From Oceanobacillus jordanicus (GTDB lineage: Bacteria; Bacillota; Bacilli; Bacillales; Amphibacillaceae), in NCBI RefSeq assembly GCF_022095695.1, contig NZ_JAIFZM010000003.1, positions 1-64,000 of the forward strand: 64,000 nucleotides of DNA. Reading direction: 5' to 3'. Of this stretch, positions 60,549 to 64,000 are shown one piece after another. How positions within the stretch are numbered: position 1 is the stretch's first letter; each line of letters begins with the position of its first letter. The notes under the pieces were generated by a model. It was not told the origin of the DNA, ran no database searches, and was given only the letters and a program-made list of their open reading frames with translations. The position numbers were made by a program, and so were the translations under genes.

Positions 60549-61811
60549 TCACCCACAGCAATTTTGCTGCTTGTTAGGAATACTATTCGTCTTACAAACG
60601 CCTGTTTCCGGTAATTTTAATCTCACCTGTTTTGCTGCTTGAACATCTCCAGCAATGGAAGCGACGATGGATCTAACCTGTTCGTATCCTGTTGTCATTA
60701 AGAATGTTGGTGCCCTACCATAGGATTTTACGCCCGCTATATAGAAATTAGCTTCTGGGTGTCTTAACTGTTCTTCCCCATGAGGACGTACTGTTCCACA
60801 ACTATGCAGGTTTGGATCAATTAAAGGTGCTAATGCCGGAGTACTTTCAACTACCGAATCAACCGCATATCTTATTTCACGAAGAAAACTAAAATCAGGT
60901 CGTGCACCTGAATTAACGATGAGTTCATCAACGGAGACCTCTTCTCCTTCTCTACTGGTAATTGTATAGCGAGAGCCACTATGATTAATTTCCTCTACAT
61001 GAAAGGGAGCTAATACTTCCACAATTCCTTGTTGTACAAGCTTGCGTACGCTTGTCCCTAAAGCGCCGCGTGCTTCAAGCTTATCTTGAGTCTCTCCTCC
61101 AAATGCAGATATAGGAGATTCTCTTCTTAAAATCCAAGATATTTTTGTAGATGAATAAGTTTCTTTCAACTCCGCGAGATTCATTAGGGAGTTTAAAGCG
61201 GAATGGCCAGCACCGATTACGACCGTATGCTTATTTTTAAAAATTTCTGGTTCTTGCTGTACTGCTGGAATATTTGTATGGACTAATTCTCTTAGAGCAG
61301 AATCAAGCCATAGTCCATCAGCATATGGTGGATTAGGATTCTGCCAAGACCCACTAGCATCTATAATGGCTGATGCTTTTATTTTGTTTAAAGAAGCTCC
61401 ATTTTTAAAATGAACGACAAAGGGCCTATCGTTTCGTCCATCAGATTTTAATTTATCAGCACCATCTTTTGTAATAGAAATAACTTCTGCATTGTATTGC
61501 GTATTATCTTTTATCACTTGTAATTCCGATAATGGTTGAAGATATTCCTCTACTAACTCTTTACCCGTTGGCAACTTATCTTTATTCGGATGTTGCCAGC
61601 CAGCTTTTTGCAATAACTGTATTGCTGCTTGATTCGTATTGTACTCCCAAGGAGAAAATAGTTTAACATATCCCCATTCTAGGATGTTACTGCCAACGGT
61701 TTCACCTTTTTCCAAAATCTTAAAAGGTATATTATATTCAACTAAGTGGGCAGCGGCTGCTAAACCGACAGGACCGGCACCAATAATTACTACTGGTAAT
61801 TGTTTACTCAT
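60549..61811 (-). CDS. arsO: FAD/NADPH-dependent monooxygenase, ArsO-like
   Basis: A 420-residue flavoprotein. The FAD loop is VVIIGAGPVGLAAAAHLVEY at residues 6-25; the NADPH loop is HTVVIGAGHSALNSLMNLAE near 200. Between them lies ASGSWQNPNPPYADGLW, and near the end FYIAGVKSYGRAPTFLMTTG. The C-terminus ends QQNCCG, a possible arsenic-contacting Cys pair. Size and position behind arsR fit ArsO, a monooxygenase found in arsenic operons whose reaction is not settled. AGGGG precedes the ATG at 61811, 17 bp after the arsR stop. Confidence 0.8.
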   Translation of the reverse strand: MSKQLPVVIIGAGPVGLAAAAHLVEYNIPFKILEKGETVGSNILEWGYVKLFSPWEYNTNQAAIQLLQKAGWQHPNKDKLPTGKELVEEYLQPLSELQVIKDNTQYNAEVISITKDGADKLKSDGRNDRPFVVHFKNGASLNKIKASAIIDASGSWQNPNPPYADGLWLDSALRELVHTNIPAVQQEPEIFKNKHTVVIGAGHSALNSLMNLAELKETYSSTKISWILRRESPISAFGGETQDKLEARGALGTSVRKLVQQGIVEVLAPFHVEEINHSGSRYTITSREGEEVSVDELIVNSGARPDFSFLREIRYAVDSVVESTPALAPLIDPNLHSCGTVRPHGEEQLRHPEANFYIAGVKSYGRAPTFLMTTGYEQVRSIVASIAGDVQAAKQVRLKLPETGVCKTNSIPNKQQNCCG

Positions 61812-61828
61812 AATACGCACCCCTTTTT

Positions 61829-62161
61829 TTAATTTGAACAGCTATTTTCACTATTTTTTGCTGGCCCTCTGAATAAGCAACAAAGCTCCTCTGATAGTAT
61901 ATGGTTCAACATTGACGGGTTCAGCCCATAATAATTCCATGTCCCCTTCTTCTCTCTCGTGATCAACTCAGCATCTAGAAGAATTTTCAAATGGTAGGAA
62001 AGCTTCGACTGTGCCATATCGAAAGCATCGGTTAAGTCGCAAACACAACTGGATTCATCTGGTGATTCAGCCAGCAATTGAAGCAATTCTAACCGCTTCG
62101 TATCAGCTAAAGCTTTAAAGATCGCTTGATAATCCCTTAGCTTAAGATCTTTCGTTTCCAT
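61829..62161 (-). CDS. arsR: ArsR family arsenic-responsive repressor
   Basis: A 110-residue ArsR/SmtB winged-helix repressor. Residues about 10-90: FKALADTKRLELLQLLAESP, then SSCVCDLTDAFDMAQSKLSY, with the CVC arsenite-binding pair at the start of the recognition helix, and REKKGTWNYYGLNP. Extra cysteines lie in EELCCLF and near the end (NSCSN), which could complete the metal site. TAAGGAG precedes the ATG. Two operator-like repeats lie upstream. It should release DNA on binding As(III)/Sb(III) and switch on arsO and arsN1. Confidence 0.92.
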   Translation of the reverse strand: METKDLKLRDYQAIFKALADTKRLELLQLLAESPDESSCVCDLTDAFDMAQSKLSYHLKILLDAELITREKKGTWNYYGLNPSMLNHILSEELCCLFRGPAKNSENSCSN

Positions 62162-62177
62162 GTTCTCAACTCCTTAC

Positions 62178-62226
62178 ATCAAATTATTTTGATTTATATT
62201 CATATCATATATCAAAATAATTTGAT
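62178..62226. promoter_or_regulatory. Double ArsR operator
   Basis: ATCAAATTATTTTGAT (62178-62193) and ATCAAAATAATTTGAT (62211-62226) are reverse complements of one another and each is itself near-palindromic. They start 17 bp upstream of arsR and are spaced 33 bp (about three helical turns) start to start. Confidence 0.75.
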
Positions 62227-62268
62227 TTAAAAGTGATATGCTTCCCTTTATAAAGATCGAAAAATGGC

Positions 62269-62295
62269 AAAAAAAGAAGCCTCCTTTAAGAGGCC
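62269..62295 (-). terminator. Terminator after the Cys/His-rich mini-gene
   Basis: Minus-strand stem GCCTC/GAGGC with loop TTAAAG, then TTCT7. Confidence 0.7.
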
Positions 62296-62309
62296 AAGAA
62301 ATTAATATT

Positions 62310-62492
62310 TTAGTAGTGTCTATTACAAAAACTATGATACTTTTTCTTTTGGCAAGAACAAATAGCTGTGCTGTGAAACCATGGATGATCATAATAACTA
62401 TTTCTTAGAAAGTTGTCATCATTATTTCCTTGCTTTTTGTGACACCCACATTCATGACTCTGATGCTTTTGACAGGAACTGCAACTACTCAT
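62310..62492 (-). CDS. Cys/His-rich small protein
   Basis: 60 residues with seven Cys and seven His: MSSCSSCQKHQSHECGCHKK at the start and CSCQKK, then CNRHY, near the end. The ribosome site GGGAGGGTGAT and its own terminator argue that it is expressed. It could bind a metal (storage, chaperone or metalloid trap) or be a spore coat-type protein. Its position just upstream of arsR, on the same strand, is suggestive, but a terminator separates them. Confidence 0.7.
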   Translation of the reverse strand: MSSCSSCQKHQSHECGCHKKQGNNDDNFLRNSYYDHPWFHSTAICSCQKKKYHSFCNRHY

Positions 62493-62702
62493 AATAAATC
62501 ACCCTCCCTTCTTTCTAACACTATATGAAAATAGATAGAAAAAGATTGGACAGGTCTCATAGTTAATAATACATTTTGACACCTACTAAACCATTATTAA
62601 TTGAAGCTTTAAAAACAAACTATTGTTTCACGGCAACAGCCATTCCAGACATATAAACTTCGAATACAATACCTTATAAATAGTAAGGGAGAGAAATTTA
62701 TT

Positions 62703-62852
62703 ATGTGGAGAAAAGTAGACAAACGAAGACTTATAAATCAGGATAAGCATGCTTCAAAAGCTAACAGGAATATTGATTCCGAAATTGAAAACTATGTAGA
62801 GAATGAAAATGACAACAAGTCAAAAGACAAAAAAGAAAATGATAAAAAATAG
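62703..62852 (+). CDS. Small charged protein, 49 residues
   Basis: MWRKVDKRRLINQDKHASKA and a Lys/Glu/Asn/Asp-rich end (KSKDKKENDKK). It is too short for standard gene lists, but AAGGGAGAG sits nine bases before the ATG and a terminator follows at once. It has no hydrophobic segment and is probably disordered or a small DNA/RNA- or spore-associated protein. Family not recognised. Confidence 0.62.
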   Translation: MWRKVDKRRLINQDKHASKANRNIDSEIENYVENENDNKSKDKKENDKK

Positions 62853-62870
62853 AACCCTCGTTAACAAACT

Positions 62871-62906
62871 TTAAGCCCACACATTCTCGAGTGAGGGCTT
62901 TTTATT
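62871..62906 (+). terminator. Terminator after the 49-residue gene
   Basis: Stem AGCCC/GGGCT with a 16-nt partly paired loop, followed by TTTATTTTT. Confidence 0.65.
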
Positions 62907-62914
62907 TTTAATAA

Positions 62915-63141
62915 GCTATTATTGCACTGATAAACTATTTATTTGAAACTGTAAAAGTTCACCGTATTCAAGCGAGTCTAGATGCACGGAATATAGCCTC
63001 AGAAAAATTATGTAAAAGGGTGGGAATGAGAAAAGAAGCTCACTTTATAAAAGACTTTTGGAATAAAGATGAGTGGACCGATAGTATTGTATTTGGAGTG
63101 CTAAAATCTGACTATGTAAAACTCAATTCGAGTTATACATA
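62915..63141 (+). pseudogene. C-terminal fragment of a RimJ/RimL-type GNAT acetyltransferase
   Basis: The frame 62915-63141 reads ALINYLFETVKVHRIQASLD, then RNIASEKLCKRVGMRKEAHF and WTDSIVFGVLKSDY. This is the last 60-70 residues of a GNAT (family form: DYLFE, HRIEA, NxxSxxLLEKLGMRxEG). There is no start codon, ribosome site or N-terminal half, and the terminator at 62871 lies directly before it. It is therefore a truncated gene remnant. Confidence 0.8.
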
Positions 63142-63155
63142 GAGAGTGAGATAAT

Positions 63156-63626
63156 TTATAAATCCTCACTCTCTGTTGTAACAATTATCTCTAAATCTTG
63201 CCCTATCACCTCAATCAACGTTGTAGCGATAAGGTTTAGATATTGACTCTTTATCCAATCCCGCTGAAATATATTTACACAGTAAATGGTGAGTGTTTTT
63301 TCTGAAAAGCTCGCTTTGGTGTGGGCAAACCAAACCTCAAAGGAATCAGAGGAGATATTACTAGATATCAATTCTAATATTTTTCCCCATCTATGAGCAT
63401 CTTCCATTTTATTTTCTTCAGTATTGTCAGATGTAGGAGAAACTAAGATGGTAAGGCCTGCTTCACCATAATCCCACATTTTCACCCATGGATACGTCCC
63501 TTCAGGTAAAATAAAGGTTCTTTCTTCTAATGGATTTATTGGTTTATTATCAGCAGTAGTATGAGAAAAGGTAGTAGCATGTATTTTTACTAATCTATTC
63601 GTATCGTTAAAATACTTAAACTTCAC
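63156..63626 (-). CDS. DnaA N-terminal (domain I) fusion protein
   Basis: 156 residues. Residues 79-150 match DnaA domain I: WGKILELISSNISSDSFEVW, then LTIYCVNIFQRDWIKSQYLN and LIATTLIEVIGQDLEIIV. Residues 1-65 form a separate small domain (MKFKYFNDTNRLVKIHATTF, FILPEGTYPWVKMWDYGEAG) of unknown function. No AAA+ or DNA-binding part of DnaA is present. Domain I of DnaA self-associates and binds DnaB and regulators such as SirA, so this protein might compete with or tune DnaA, or use the fold for another partner (inference). Confidence 0.8.
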   Translation of the reverse strand: MKFKYFNDTNRLVKIHATTFSHTTADNKPINPLEERTFILPEGTYPWVKMWDYGEAGLTILVSPTSDNTEENKMEDAHRWGKILELISSNISSDSFEVWFAHTKASFSEKTLTIYCVNIFQRDWIKSQYLNLIATTLIEVIGQDLEIIVTTESEDL

Positions 63627-63673
63627 TATCTATCTCCTCCTACTTCATTTGTTTAATATGTATTTTTATATAG

Positions 63674-63702
63674 AAAAAACGTTAATCTTGGATTAACGTT
63701 TT
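63674..63702. terminator. Bidirectional terminator next to tRNA-Val
   Basis: Stem AACGTTAATC/GATTAACGTT with loop TTG, flanked by A6 and T7. It ends the tRNA transcript on the minus strand. Confidence 0.85.
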
Positions 63703-63712
63703 TTTCAAGTAG

Positions 63713-63785
63713 TGATTCCGATTGGGCTCGAACCAACGACCTCTACCCTGTCAAGGTAGCGCTCTCCCAGCTGAGCTACGGAATC
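63713..63785 (-). tRNA. tRNA-Val (anticodon GAC)
   Basis: A 73-nt cloverleaf on the minus strand: acceptor GATTCCG/CGGAATC with discriminator A, D arm GCTC/GAGC, anticodon stem CTACC/GGTAG with loop TTGACAG (anticodon GAC, reads GUC/GUU), and T arm with TTCGAGC. CCA is not encoded. Confidence 0.97.
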
Positions 63786-63989
63786 GTGTATTTGCAGTAA
63801 ATCTACTATATAAAATATCTTTCTATCTGTCAATACTAAGCATAGCGCAGCATGATAGTTTTCGTGCAACCCAATCTAGCCCAATATTTTATGCTTTTTC
63901 TAAATAAGAGTTCTGATACATAGAGGACTTCCCTGCCTTCACCCAGAATGGTAATAATATGCCAATTATAAAATGAAGGAGTACTATAT

Positions 63990-64000
63990 ATGTCAAATAA
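63990..64000 (+). CDS. Start of a CDS cut by the window end
   Basis: ATG at 63990 (MSN...) with AAGGAG eight bases upstream (63976-63981). Only three codons are inside the window, so the product is unknown. The stretch 63786-63970 shows no gene. Confidence 0.6.

Noticed and set aside
63722-63907. Plus-strand frame over the tRNA
   Set aside because: It reads through the antisense strand of tRNA-Val.
1-64000. CRISPR arrays, prophage or rRNA
   Set aside because: No regularly spaced repeats, phage structural genes or rRNA sequence were seen on reading through the window.

Overview
The window is about 64 kb of low-GC Firmicutes chromosome, most likely from a spore-forming and probably salt-tolerant member of the Bacillaceae (Oceanobacillus/Virgibacillus-like; the genus is inference). 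Reasons: strong AGGAGG-type ribosome binding sites, SpoIIP-like and DUF3231 sporulation-type proteins, close relatives of Bacillus subtilis YfmJ, YfmM and YtvA, a T-box leader, a BCCT osmolyte carrier and an LPXTG wall protein. Most genes are short housekeeping or accessory units separated by clear rho-independent terminators. There is no rRNA, prophage or CRISPR array, and one tRNA.

1-16.6 kb: a GntR regulator with a downstream M20 peptidase that share an operator-like repeat; a YfmJ-type reductase; PlsC; a DHA2 multidrug exporter divergent from a TetR regulator; a glycerate kinase stump; a LOV-STAS photoreceptor; a SirB/HmoB-like pair; sodA divergent from a cysteine-rich SufR-like regulator; HD, HAD and aldo-keto reductase enzymes; a soluble PAS chemoreceptor.

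16.6-25.7 kb: a 3D-domain wall protein that seems to start at AUU; a ZorA/ZorB-like proton-channel pair without the other Zorya genes; a nucleotidyltransferase; a C45-type hydrolase; a previously untracked type I toxin gene with an apparent convergent antisense RNA; a T-box riboswitch in front of an MFS transporter; an LLM flavoenzyme.

25.8-48 kb: a cupin protein, a GldA-like dehydrogenase, a lipoprotein nuclease with an excalibur tail, an alpha/beta hydrolase broken by three frameshifts, a CPBP protease, a BCCT carrier, YfmM (ABC-F), a run of small membrane proteins followed by a DUF2207 protein, an M23 lipoprotein, a 2022-residue wall-anchored lamin-tail/metallophosphoesterase protein, proC and a DUF3231 protein.

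48-64 kb: an accessory stretch with a CAP protein, several GNAT acetyltransferases, a short SpoIIP-like protein, a VOC protein, a solitary TnpB insertion element, an APH-type kinase, an ECF sigma factor with an anti-sigma that carries an LCP-like outer domain, a TetR/SDR pair, TraX, an arsR-arsO-arsN1-like operon with paired operators, a Cys/His-rich mini-protein, a truncated GNAT, a DnaA-domain-I fusion protein and tRNA-Val(GAC).

The most unusual items are the orphan ZorAB-like stator, the type I toxin-antitoxin locus, the anti-sigma/LCP fusion, the T-box-controlled transporter, the DnaA domain I fusion and the two candidate AUU starts. All functions come from reading motifs by eye; no database search was possible.
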